From NCBI RefSeq assembly GCF_018603905.1, contig NZ_JAHFZZ010000009.1:124001-188000 (forward strand): a stretch of 64,000 bases of DNA, written 5' to 3'. Positions 1-8,290 of this stretch are shown in pieces (the first letter of the stretch is position 1; each line of letters begins with the position of its first letter). Under the pieces are notes generated by a model. It made no database searches, had not been told where the DNA came from, and saw only the letters and a program-made list of their open reading frames with translations. This DNA is from Nonomuraea sp. NEAU-A123 (GTDB taxonomy: Bacteria; Actinomycetota; Actinomycetes; Streptosporangiales; Streptosporangiaceae). The position numbers and the translations under genes are program-made.

Positions 1-837
1 GACGGGCGGCCCGTCTTCCCGTACGCGATCGAGCGCTACCGGATCACCGGCTCCATCATCACCGTGCCCCGGCTCTACCAGATGCTCGGCCTGCTGCGCG
101 ATGAGGCGGTGGACGTCGGCAGCCTGCGCGCGCTGATGGTCTCCGGGTCGCCGATCAGCCCGTCCCGGCTGGCGGCCGCGGCCGAGCGGCTCGGTCCCGT
201 GATCTACCAGGGGTACGGCCAGACCGAGGCGGGCAACATCGCGATGCTCACGCCCGACGACATCGCCCACGGCCCGGCCCGCCTGCTGGCCTCGGTCGGC
301 CGGCCGCATCCGGGGGTCGAGATCAGCGTCCGGGACGAGGAGGACCGGGAGGTGGCCGCGGGCGGGAGCGGCGAGATCCACGTACGCAGCCCGTACCTGA
401 TGTCCGGCTACTGGGGGCAGCCGGCGGAGACCCGCGACACGCTGCGGGACGGCTGGCTGCGCACCCGCGACCTCGGCCGTCTGGACGAGGAGGGCTACCT
501 GTACCTGGTCGGCCGGACCCGCGATGTGATCATGGTCAACGCGATGGTGGTGTACGCGGGGCCGATCGAGCAGGTGCTGACCGGTCATCCCGACGTGGAC
601 GAGGCGTACGTGGCCGGGGCGCCGGACGAGCTGACCGGGGAGGCCGTCCACGCGTTCGTGGTGCCGGCCGCCGGGCGCGACCCGGACCGCGACGCGCTGG
701 CCGCCCTGGTCCGCGCCGAGCTCGGCGCGGACAGCGTTCCCCGGACGATCACGGTGGTGTCCGCCGTCCCGGTCGCCGCGAGCGGCAAACCGGACAAGCG
801 CGCCCTGCTGGACCAGCACGGCGGGCGGCTGTTCTGA
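1..837 (+). CDS. AMP-binding acyl-CoA ligase, C-terminal part (5'-truncated by window)
   Basis: The reading frame is open from base 1, so the gene begins upstream of the window. The visible part covers the end of the adenylation domain and the C-terminal subdomain of the ANL superfamily. I recognise YQGYGQTEAGN (A5 region, about residue 70 of the visible part), the GYWGQPAET region, RTRDLGRLDEEGYLYLVGR (A7/A8 hinge Asp and Arg) and the C-terminal catalytic Lys in ASGKPDKRALL. The family activates a carboxylic acid with ATP as acyl-AMP and usually transfers it to CoA or a carrier protein. The substrate cannot be read from this fragment. It runs in the same direction as the monooxygenase, alpha-hydroxy-acid oxidase and P450 genes that follow, which suggests a shared biosynthetic or catabolic pathway. 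Confidence 0.9.
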   Translation, partial: DGRPVFPYAIERYRITGSIITVPRLYQMLGLLRDEAVDVGSLRALMVSGSPISPSRLAAAAERLGPVIYQGYGQTEAGNIAMLTPDDIAHGPARLLASVGRPHPGVEISVRDEEDREVAAGGSGEIHVRSPYLMSGYWGQPAETRDTLRDGWLRTRDLGRLDEEGYLYLVGRTRDVIMVNAMVVYAGPIEQVLTGHPDVDEAYVAGAPDELTGEAVHAFVVPAAGRDPDRDALAALVRAELGADSVPRTITVVSAVPVAASGKPDKRALLDQHGGRLF

Positions 838-907
838 GCATTCTCTGAGAATTGCCGGCCAACACTGCTGTTGTCCGTTCAACCACATCGCTGTGACGGA
901 GGCATCC

Positions 908-2476
908 GTGCCGGACAACGCCCTCGACTACCTGGTGATCGGCGCCGGCCCGGCGGGGCTGCAGTTGGGATATTTCCTGGAAAAGGCGGGGCGGTCGTAC
1001 CTGATCCTCGAAGCCGGCCCCACGCCGGGCATGTTCTTCCGGACCTTCCCCCGGCATCGCACACTCATCTCGATCAACAAGAAGCACACCGGATCCTCCG
1101 ACCCGGAGCTCAACCTCCGGATGGACTGGAACTCCCTGCTGTCGGACGACCCGGACCTGCTCTTCACCGGTTACAGCGACCGGTACTTCCCCGCCGCCGA
1201 CGACATGGTCCGCTACCTCGCCGACTTCGCCGCTGCCTGGAGCCTGCGGATCGTCTACGACGCCCGCGCCGCCCACATCACCCGCGCGCCCGGCGAGGGC
1301 CCCTTCCAGGTGACCGACGAGCGCGGCCGGACATACGAGGCGAAGCGCCTGATCGTCGCGGCGGGGGTCACCCGGCCCAACATCCCGGAGATACCGGGCA
1401 TCGAGACGGCCGAGCCCTACGGCACCGCCGCCACCGACCCGTCCGGCTACGTGAACCAGCGGGTGCTCGTCATCGGCAAGGGCAACTCGGCCTTCGAGAC
1501 GGCCGGCAACCTGGTCGAGACCGCCGCGGTGATCCACGTGGCGGGGCCGAACTCCGTACGGATGGCGTGGCGCACCCACTTCGTCGGGCACCTGCGCGCG
1601 GTCAACAACAACTTCCTCGACACCTACCAGCTCAAGTCCCAGAACGCGGTGCTGGACGGCTCGGTCAAGCGGATCGAGCGGCAGGCCGACGGCTCGTACC
1701 TGGTGACGGTGAGCTTCGCCCGCGCCGACGAGGTCACCAAGGACATCCCGTACGACCGGGTGATCGTCTGCACCGGCTTCCGGTTCGACGCCTCGATCTT
1801 CGATGACGGGTGCCGTCCGGAGCTGATGATCCAGGACAGGTTCCCGGCGCTCACCCCCGCCTACGAGTCGGTCAGCGTGCCCGGCCTCCACTTCGCCGGG
1901 ACGCTGACGCAGTCCCGCGACTTCAAGCGCGGCACCAGCGGCTTCATCCACGGCTTCCGGTACGGCACGCGCTCGCTGCACCGCATCCTGGAGCACCGCT
2001 ACCACGGCGTCCCGTGGCCGGCCCGCGAGCTCGCGGCCACCCCGGAGGCCATGGCGGCGGCGGTGCTCGAACGGGTCAACCGCTCCTCGGCGCTGTGGCA
2101 GCAGTTCGGCCTGATGGCCGACGTCATCGTCCCCGACGGCCGGGGCGGGGCGCGCTACCTGGAGGAGCTGCCGGTCGATCTGCAGGGCCCGCCGATCGGC
2201 GACGGCGGCCACTTCGCGATCACGCTGGAGTACGGCCCGGAACACGACAAGGTCGACCCCTTCGACATCGCGATCGGCCGGATCCGGCAGAGCGACTCCG
2301 CGCGCGCCCACGAGGGCCACTACCTGCACCCAGTGGTGCGGCATCATCGGCCCGGCTCGCCGCCCGCCGTCCACCACATCACCGAGAACCTGGAGAACGA
2401 GTGGACCTCCCCCGAGGTGCACGTCGAGCCTCTGCGGGCCTTCTTCGCCCGCCAGGCCGCCTCGGTACCGGCGTGA
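908..2476 (+). CDS. FAD-dependent (flavin monooxygenase-like) oxidoreductase
   Basis: About 522 residues. The N-terminal Rossmann motif GAGPAGLQLGYFLEKAG binds FAD; a second nucleotide motif, GKGNSAFETAGNL, near residue 195 would bind NAD(P)H; CTGFRFD near residue 290 resembles the late FAD-contact motif of flavin monooxygenases. The family hydroxylates or oxidises small organic substrates. I chose GTG at 908 because GGAGG lies 5 bases upstream; GTG at 893 in the same frame is the alternative and would add 5 residues. The stop codon shares a base with the ATG of the next gene (A at 2476), so the two are probably translationally coupled. Closest in feel to FOXRED2-type proteins; substrate unknown. 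Confidence 0.85.
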   Translation: MPDNALDYLVIGAGPAGLQLGYFLEKAGRSYLILEAGPTPGMFFRTFPRHRTLISINKKHTGSSDPELNLRMDWNSLLSDDPDLLFTGYSDRYFPAADDMVRYLADFAAAWSLRIVYDARAAHITRAPGEGPFQVTDERGRTYEAKRLIVAAGVTRPNIPEIPGIETAEPYGTAATDPSGYVNQRVLVIGKGNSAFETAGNLVETAAVIHVAGPNSVRMAWRTHFVGHLRAVNNNFLDTYQLKSQNAVLDGSVKRIERQADGSYLVTVSFARADEVTKDIPYDRVIVCTGFRFDASIFDDGCRPELMIQDRFPALTPAYESVSVPGLHFAGTLTQSRDFKRGTSGFIHGFRYGTRSLHRILEHRYHGVPWPARELAATPEAMAAAVLERVNRSSALWQQFGLMADVIVPDGRGGARYLEELPVDLQGPPIGDGGHFAITLEYGPEHDKVDPFDIAIGRIRQSDSARAHEGHYLHPVVRHHRPGSPPAVHHITENLENEWTSPEVHVEPLRAFFARQAASVPA

Positions 2477-3513
2477 TGGACACACTGGGCGATTTCGAGG
2501 CCGCGGCCCGCTCTCGCCTCGATCCCGCCCACTACGACTACTTCGCCGGCGGCGCCGGTGACGAGGTCACGCTGCGGGCCAACGAGGCGGCCTTCGACCG
2601 GCTCGCGCTGCTGCCGCGGGTGCTGCGCGGCGCCGGGAAACTCCAGCTCGACGTCACCCTGCTCGGCAGCCACGCGGCCATGCCCGTGCTGGTGGCGCCG
2701 ACCGCGTTCCACCGGCTCGCCGACCCCGAGGGCGAGCGGGCCACGGCGCGGGCGGTCGCGACCGCCGAGACGATCATGATCGTCAGCATGGCGTCCACGG
2801 TCGCCGTCGAGGACGTGGCCGCGGCGGCGCCCGGCGCCGAGCTCTGGTTCCAGCTCTACATCCAGCCGGACGCGGCCTTCACCGAGACGCTCGTCCGGCG
2901 GGCCGAGGCGGCCGGTTGCAAGGCGCTGGTCGTCACGGTGGACTCCCCCACCCTGGGGGCGCGGGCCCGGGACCGGCGCCACGGCTTCCACGACCTGCCC
3001 GAGGGCATGTGCTGCGAGAACCTGCGCGACGGCGCGCGGGTGCGGCCGATCGTCATGTCACCGGAGCTCTCCTGGGCGCACATCGACCTGCTCAGGCAGA
3101 TGACGGCGCTGCCGATCGCGCTCAAGGGCGTCGCGCATCCCGTCGACGTGCGCCTGGCGCTCGAGCACGGCGTCTCGGCGCTGCTGGTCTCCAACCACGG
3201 CGGGCGGCAGCTCGACACGGTCCCGGCGGCCGTCGACCTGCTGCCGGACATCGTGCGCGCCGTCGGCGGAGCCGTACCCGTGCTGCTGGACGGGGGCGTC
3301 CGGCGGGGCACCGACGTGCTGAAGGCCCTGGCGCTGGGCGCCGCGGCGGTCGCGGTCGGCCGGCCGGTGATCTGGGGCCTGGCGGCGGACGGCGAGCGGG
3401 GCGCGGGCCGCGTGCTCAGCCTGCTGCGCTCGGAGGTGGAGCGGGCGCTCACCCTGTGCGGCTGCGCGTCGATCGACGAGCTCGAACCGGGGATGGTGCG
3501 ACGCGCATGCTGA
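2476..3513 (+). CDS. FMN-dependent alpha-hydroxy-acid dehydrogenase/oxidase
   Basis: 345 residues, the usual length for the glycolate oxidase / lactate oxidase / mandelate dehydrogenase family, a TIM barrel with FMN. Visible signatures are YDYFAGGAGDE at the N terminus, the LWFQLYI strand, the catalytic motif SNHGGRQLD with the active-site His near residue 241 and substrate-binding Arg shortly after, then LLDGGVRRGTDVLKALALGA for FMN phosphate. It oxidises a 2-hydroxy acid to a 2-oxo acid. The start overlaps the upstream stop by one base, and its own end overlaps the P450 start by 7 bases. This tight packing argues for one operon and possibly one pathway (hydroxylation by monooxygenase or P450 followed by oxidation). 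Confidence 0.92.
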   Translation: MDTLGDFEAAARSRLDPAHYDYFAGGAGDEVTLRANEAAFDRLALLPRVLRGAGKLQLDVTLLGSHAAMPVLVAPTAFHRLADPEGERATARAVATAETIMIVSMASTVAVEDVAAAAPGAELWFQLYIQPDAAFTETLVRRAEAAGCKALVVTVDSPTLGARARDRRHGFHDLPEGMCCENLRDGARVRPIVMSPELSWAHIDLLRQMTALPIALKGVAHPVDVRLALEHGVSALLVSNHGGRQLDTVPAAVDLLPDIVRAVGGAVPVLLDGGVRRGTDVLKALALGAAAVAVGRPVIWGLAADGERGAGRVLSLLRSEVERALTLCGCASIDELEPGMVRRAC

Positions 3514-4853
3514 CCGTGATGGCCGTGGCGCTCGCCGCCGGCGTGGTGCTGAGTCTGCCGTGGTGGCTGCCCGGCCGGGTCGTGGCGCTGCGGGTACGCG
3601 TCTTCAACCGGGTCAACGGGGACGAGGGCATCCCCGTGCCCGGCGAGCTGGTCGGCGTCGAGCGGTTCAGGGAGGTCTACTCCCACCCGGCGGCCGGTGG
3701 CCGGAGCAAGGGCGCCGCCCTGTCGGACCTGTTCTGGTACTGGCTGGCGCCCGGCCCCGAGATGCACCAGGAGCACCTGGAGGCGGGGGAACGATATGAC
3801 GCCGTCGCCCGGGCCACCCGCGGCTTCCTGTCCGTATCGCGGACGGAAGCGGAGGAGCTGACCCGCCGCTGCGTCGCGCGGACGCTGCGGGACGCGCGCG
3901 GGCTGGTCCGGCTGCGCGACCTGATGATGCCGCTCTGGGCGGAGTTCTCCTACGAGCTCGTCTTCGGCAGGCGGTGCCCGTGGGCGGCCCGGGAGCTGAT
4001 CATCGGTAACGCGAACGACGTCGTCACCGCGCTCAAGGGCTGCGGACTGCGGCACATGGACCGGCGCGACCGGCTCACCCGGTATCTGGTGGAGCAGTTG
4101 CCGCGGGTGCGGCACCCGCTTCCCGAGGGGTTGTCGGCCAGGGAGCAGGCGTTGTACCTGCAGGGGGCCTTCTTCAACACCGCGGTCGTCCAGTTGTCGG
4201 AGGCCATGGCCCACCTGCTGATGGTCCTCGCCCAGCACCCGGACGTACAGGCCAGGGCGCTGTCGAACGGCCCCCGCTACCTCGACCAGGTGATCTCGGA
4301 GACGCTGCGGCTCTACCCGCTCTTCGGCGTCGCGCACCGCGTCACCACCGGCGACATCCCGCTCGACGAGCGCACGGCGATCCCGGCCGGCTCGGTGCTG
4401 TGCTTCAACTACCCCGACTTCCACCGCGCGGGCTTCACCGACCCCGGCCGCTTCGACCCGGGCCGCTTCCATCCCGACCGCGCCTCGGCCCGGGAGCTCA
4501 ACCACATCCCGTTCGGCATCGCCGCCAACCGGCCCTGCCCCGCCTGGCGGCTGGCGCCGATCGCCATGCGGGTCGCGGCGGAGGAGATCCTGCGCCTGTA
4601 CGCCCTGGACTCCTCCGCCGCCCACACCCGATCCCTGCCCAACCGGGGGCCGTGCCTGCTCACCCCGAGGTACGCCCCCAGGAGTGCCGCCCACCGGCCG
4701 CTGCTGCTGTTCGTGCGGTTCCGTGACCGGTGGGAGGACGTCTGGCGCAGCCTCGTCCAGCTCGTCCTCGGCAGCTACATGGTCTGGGACGCGCGCAGGC
4801 AGCGGCTGTGCGAGCGCTTTTTCGCGGAGGACGGCCAGCCGGTCTCCCACTGA
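3507..4853 (+). CDS. Divergent cytochrome P450 with N-terminal membrane segment
   Basis: 448 residues. The K-helix ExxR motif (SETLRLYP, near residue 264), the FNYPDFHRAGFTDPGRFDPGRF-like PERF region and a heme-ligand Cys near residue 344 identify a P450. Unusual features: the N terminus (about residues 5-25) is a hydrophobic anchor, rare in bacterial P450s; the heme loop reads PFGIAANRPCPAW, so the usual Gly/Arg before the Cys and the Gly after it are changed; and the I-helix lacks a clear AGxxT motif. It may be a peroxygenase-like or atypical P450. The ATG overlaps the upstream gene's stop region. No ferredoxin gene is visible next to it. Confidence 0.78.
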   Translation: MLTVMAVALAAGVVLSLPWWLPGRVVALRVRVFNRVNGDEGIPVPGELVGVERFREVYSHPAAGGRSKGAALSDLFWYWLAPGPEMHQEHLEAGERYDAVARATRGFLSVSRTEAEELTRRCVARTLRDARGLVRLRDLMMPLWAEFSYELVFGRRCPWAARELIIGNANDVVTALKGCGLRHMDRRDRLTRYLVEQLPRVRHPLPEGLSAREQALYLQGAFFNTAVVQLSEAMAHLLMVLAQHPDVQARALSNGPRYLDQVISETLRLYPLFGVAHRVTTGDIPLDERTAIPAGSVLCFNYPDFHRAGFTDPGRFDPGRFHPDRASARELNHIPFGIAANRPCPAWRLAPIAMRVAAEEILRLYALDSSAAHTRSLPNRGPCLLTPRYAPRSAAHRPLLLFVRFRDRWEDVWRSLVQLVLGSYMVWDARRQRLCERFFAEDGQPVSH

Positions 4854-4881
4854 CCATCCGGATGACGAGCGGAGAAATGGT

Positions 4882-6204
4882 ATGCCCACTATGGCCCTGG
4901 TCGCCGCCGGTGACCCGAACCTCGAACTGATCCTCAAGGTGTTACCCGCCCTGGTCGTCATCCTGCTGGTCGCGGGCGTCTGCGGCCGGCTGGCGCTGAT
5001 GGTGCTGCAGCCGCGGGTGCTCGGCGAGATGGTGGCCGGCGTCCTGCTCGGCCCGACGCTGTTCGGCTGGCTGTTCCCGGAGGCCCAGGCCGCCCTGTTC
5101 CCCAAGGAGGTCAGACCGGTCCTGTACGTGCTCAGCACCATCGGGCTGACCTTGTACATGTTCCTGGTCGGCGCCGGGCTGGACCACAGCGCCCGGTCAC
5201 CTGGAGAGGTCCGCCGGGGGTCGATCCTGGCCGGTTCGGGCATCATCCCCTCCCTGGTCCTGGGCTTCTGCAGCGGCCTGGTCCTGTGGGACCTGCTCTC
5301 CCGCCCGGACATCAGCCGGTGGGAGTTCGCCCTGTTCCTCGGCGGCGCGCTGTCGCTGACCGCCTTCCCCATGCTGGCCAGGATCCTGTACGAGCGGAGA
5401 CTGGAGAACTCCCCGCTCGGGCGGCTCACGCTGATCGCGGCCGCCATCGACGACGCCTTGGCGTGGTGCATCCTCGCACTGCTGTCGGCGATCCACCTCG
5501 GCTCGGGCACCGGCGGCGCCCTGCGCACCATCGGCCTGGCCGCGCTGTTCGCGGTGGTGATGCTGACGGTGGTCCGCCCGCTGCTGCGGCCGCTGGGCCG
5601 GAGCCTCGCACGCACCGGGCAGCTCGGTCCCGGCGCCATGTACGTGGTCATCCTCGTACCGCTCACCGCGGGCTGGCTCACCGACTGGATCGGCGTGTAC
5701 GCCGTCTTCGGCGGCTTCGTCGCCGGGCTGACCATGCCCCGCGATCCGGCCTTCCGCAAGGTGCTGCACGGCCGCATGATGGACGTCGTCTCGACGCTGC
5801 TGCTGCCGGTGTTCTTCACGTTCTCGGGGCTGAACACCCATCTCAACGGCATCGCCGGTGGCGCCATGCTGCTGGCGTTCGCGCTGATCCTGGCGGCGGG
5901 CTTCAGCGGGAAGTACTTCGGCTGCTCGCTGGCGATGAGGACACTGGGGTTCAGCTGGCGCGAGTCGTACGCGGTGGGCGCGCTCATGAACGCGCGGGGG
6001 CTGATGATCCTCATCTTCATCAACATCGGCCTGGCACAGGGCATGATCACGCAGGAGCTGTTCGCCATGCTGGTGCTCGTGGCCGTGATCACGACCGCGG
6101 GGGCCCTGCCGCTGTACAAACTGGCGCTGCCGGAACGCCTCGAACAGACCAGGAGAACCGAACCCGAAGAGCCACGCCCCTTGGAGGAGGCAGCCTCGGC
6201 TTGA
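4882..6204 (+). CDS. Cation:proton antiporter (CPA2 family)
   Basis: 440 residues with about 12 hydrophobic segments. Early LQPRVLGEMVAGVLLGPTLFG is the characteristic TM2 motif of CPA2 Na+/H+ or K+/H+ exchangers, and AAAIDDALAWCILAL contains the paired Asp of the ion site. It would act in the cytoplasmic membrane to exchange a monovalent cation for protons. ATG at 4882 is preceded by GGAG at 4871-4874. It follows the P450 gene by 28 bases in the same direction. In a biosynthetic cluster such antiporters sometimes serve self-protection or ion homeostasis, but that is inference. Confidence 0.9.
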   Translation: MPTMALVAAGDPNLELILKVLPALVVILLVAGVCGRLALMVLQPRVLGEMVAGVLLGPTLFGWLFPEAQAALFPKEVRPVLYVLSTIGLTLYMFLVGAGLDHSARSPGEVRRGSILAGSGIIPSLVLGFCSGLVLWDLLSRPDISRWEFALFLGGALSLTAFPMLARILYERRLENSPLGRLTLIAAAIDDALAWCILALLSAIHLGSGTGGALRTIGLAALFAVVMLTVVRPLLRPLGRSLARTGQLGPGAMYVVILVPLTAGWLTDWIGVYAVFGGFVAGLTMPRDPAFRKVLHGRMMDVVSTLLLPVFFTFSGLNTHLNGIAGGAMLLAFALILAAGFSGKYFGCSLAMRTLGFSWRESYAVGALMNARGLMILIFINIGLAQGMITQELFAMLVLVAVITTAGALPLYKLALPERLEQTRRTEPEEPRPLEEAASA

Positions 6205-6277
6205 TCTTCATTTTCGCGAAATGTCAATGCTTGTTGGGACCCTGGTAATTCTGCGGCAGTGATGCCACGGTGGGTCC

Positions 6278-6967
6278 GTGGCTGGGACATCGGGTACAGC
6301 CGGCTCACCCTCCCGTCGGCTGTTACTCGTCGAAGATGACCGCGAGCTCGGGGGCATGTTGGTAGACCTGTTCACCGACGAGGGATACACGGTCGACCTG
6401 GCCCTGGAGGGGCAGCGCGGCCTGCACCTGGGGCTGAGCCGCGCCTACGACGCCATGATCGTCGACCGGGGCCTGCCGGTGGTCGACGGCATCGATCTGC
6501 TGCGGCGGCTGCGCCGGCAGGCCGTCACCGTGCCGGTGCTCCTGCTGACCGCCTTCGGCACGGTCGCCGACCGGGTCGCCGGGCTGGACGCGGGCGCCGA
6601 GGATTACCTGGTCAAGCCGTTCGAGATCGACGAGCTGCTGGCCAGGGTGCGGGCGCTGCACCGCAGGAACCTGGACCAGGCCGGGCTGCTGCCCGTCGGC
6701 ACGGGCTGGCTGGATCCGGCGGCCCACACCGTACGGCTGCCGACCGGCGAGGAGGTCTCGCTGTCCGGCCAGGAGTGCCGGCTGCTGCACGCGCTGGCGA
6801 CCCGGCCGCGGCAGGTGCACACGCGGGCCTCGCTGCGGCAGCGGGTGTTCGACGGCGCCCGCACCGACGCGATCGTGGACACCTACGTCTACTATCTGCG
6901 CGGCAAGCTGGGACCGGGCATCGTCAGCACCGTACGGGGCGTGGGCTACCGCCTGGGCAGGCTGTGA
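6278..6967 (+). CDS. OmpR/PhoB-type response regulator
   Basis: 229 residues. The receiver domain starts LLLVEDDRELGG, has the phospho-acceptor Asp in IVDRGLPVVDG (about residue 64), the conserved Thr/Ser region LLLTAFG and the Lys in DYLVKPFEIDELLARV. The C-terminal half is a winged-helix trans_reg_C domain ending RGVGYRLGRL. Start GTG at 6278 is the longest sensible start; no strong ribosome site is visible, so the true start may be slightly downstream. It overlaps the sensor kinase gene by 4 bases (GTGA), so the pair is one two-component system. The 73-base gap upstream holds a near-palindrome (CATTTTCGCGAAATG around 6209-6223). Confidence 0.93.
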   Translation: MAGTSGTAGSPSRRLLLVEDDRELGGMLVDLFTDEGYTVDLALEGQRGLHLGLSRAYDAMIVDRGLPVVDGIDLLRRLRRQAVTVPVLLLTAFGTVADRVAGLDAGAEDYLVKPFEIDELLARVRALHRRNLDQAGLLPVGTGWLDPAAHTVRLPTGEEVSLSGQECRLLHALATRPRQVHTRASLRQRVFDGARTDAIVDTYVYYLRGKLGPGIVSTVRGVGYRLGRL

Positions 6968-8271
6968 GGGGGCGGGCGGCAGCCGATCCGGAGCGACGGC
7001 TGCTGATCGGGGCCCGCCGCCGGATCACCGTACAGGTGGCGGGGGCGATCTCCTTGGTGCTCGCCCTCTTCGGGGCGGTGGTCTACGGCGTCACCGTGAG
7101 CGACCAGCACGACTCCGCGCGGCGCGACCTGGCCGCCGCGACGCGTCACGGCTCCGTCACCCACCCTCCCCCCTGCGTCTGGCTGTTCGAGCTGCGTGAC
7201 GGCACCCTACAGAGCTCTCCAGGGGCACCGGAGGCGCTGCCCCTGGACACCGCGCTGTACCTGGCCGCCGGCAGCGCGCCGCAGGTCGACCAGGTCGAGC
7301 TGGCCGGGCAGACCTATCTCGTACGCACCGAGCGGCACGGTGACGTGGCGACCCAGGCGGTGATGGACCTTCGCTACCAGGCGGCCGAGCGGCACCGGCT
7401 GCTCCGCACGCTCGCCGCCGCCGAGCTCGCCGGGCTGCTGGCCGCGCTGCTGATCGGCCAGGTTCTCGCCCGCCGGGCGATCGCGCCGCTGGGCGAGGCC
7501 CTGGCCCGTCAGCGCAGGTTCGCCGCCGACGTCAGCCACGAGCTGCGCACCCCGCTGACCCGCCTGCACACCCGCGCCCAGCTCGTCGCCCGCCAACTGC
7601 GGCGCGGAACCGACCGGATCCTGGTCATCGACGAGGTCGACCAACTGGTCACCGGCACCCGGCAACTGGGTGAGGTGGTCGAGGACCTGCTGGTGTCGGC
7701 CCAGCTCAAGCAGTTGCGCCGGCCGTTCGTCCCGGTCGACCTGGCCGCGCTGGCCGAGGAACTGGCCGTCGCCGAGGCGGCGCGCGCCGCGGCGCTCGGC
7801 GTGACGATCGAAGTACGCCGCCAGGGGCTCGAGGACCACATCGTGCGCGGGGCGCAGTCGGCGCTGCGCCGGGTGATCGCCGCGCTCCTCGACAACGCGC
7901 TCGGCCATACGAGCATGGGGGGTCACATCTGGGTAACGGTCTTCGGCGACTCGGAGGTGGTGGAGCTCAAGGTGCGGGACGACGGCGTGGGCCTGGATCC
8001 GGAGGACTCCGAGCGGCTGTTCACCCGGTTCGTGGGCCGGGGCTTCGGGCTGGGGCTGGCCCTCGTACGGGAAGTGGTGGACGGGCACGGCGGGACGATC
8101 ACGGCGGACGGGCGTCCGGGAGCCGGAGCGGTCTTCACCGTCCGCCTCCCGGCCGACCCCGCCATCCCGCACCGCCCGGCGCCCAGAAGCGAACCCGCCG
8201 ACCACCCCGGCCACCCCGGCCACGCCGACCGCTCAGACCGTTCAGACCGCGAGCCGGAGCGGCGCTTCTGA
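6964..8271 (+). CDS. Two-component sensor histidine kinase
   Basis: 435 residues. Two transmembrane segments (about residues 20-42 and 140-160) flank a short extracytoplasmic sensor region of roughly 95 residues. The dimerisation/phospho-acceptor motif is DVSHELRTPLTRLH with His near residue 190. The ATPase domain shows the N box (LLDNALGH), the G1 box (DDGVGLDPED), the F box (LFTRF) and the G2 box (GFGLGLALVREVV). There is no recognisable HAMP domain. Start GTG at 6964 overlaps the response regulator stop (GTGA). The C-terminal tail is Pro/His/Asp/Arg-rich low complexity. The stimulus is unknown. Confidence 0.92.
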   Translation: MRGRAAADPERRLLIGARRRITVQVAGAISLVLALFGAVVYGVTVSDQHDSARRDLAAATRHGSVTHPPPCVWLFELRDGTLQSSPGAPEALPLDTALYLAAGSAPQVDQVELAGQTYLVRTERHGDVATQAVMDLRYQAAERHRLLRTLAAAELAGLLAALLIGQVLARRAIAPLGEALARQRRFAADVSHELRTPLTRLHTRAQLVARQLRRGTDRILVIDEVDQLVTGTRQLGEVVEDLLVSAQLKQLRRPFVPVDLAALAEELAVAEAARAAALGVTIEVRRQGLEDHIVRGAQSALRRVIAALLDNALGHTSMGGHIWVTVFGDSEVVELKVRDDGVGLDPEDSERLFTRFVGRGFGLGLALVREVVDGHGGTITADGRPGAGAVFTVRLPADPAIPHRPAPRSEPADHPGHPGHADRSDRSDREPERRF

Positions 8272-8290
8272 CCTCGGCTTAGGGATCCGG

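Noticed and set aside
749..2485. Long minus-strand open frame opposite the flavin monooxygenase gene
   Set aside because: No start context, no family features and full overlap with a well-recognised gene.
2856..6308. Very long minus-strand open frame (over 1,100 codons) opposite the P450 and antiporter genes
   Set aside because: Ser/Arg/Pro-rich translation without domains; it mirrors real genes in high-GC DNA.
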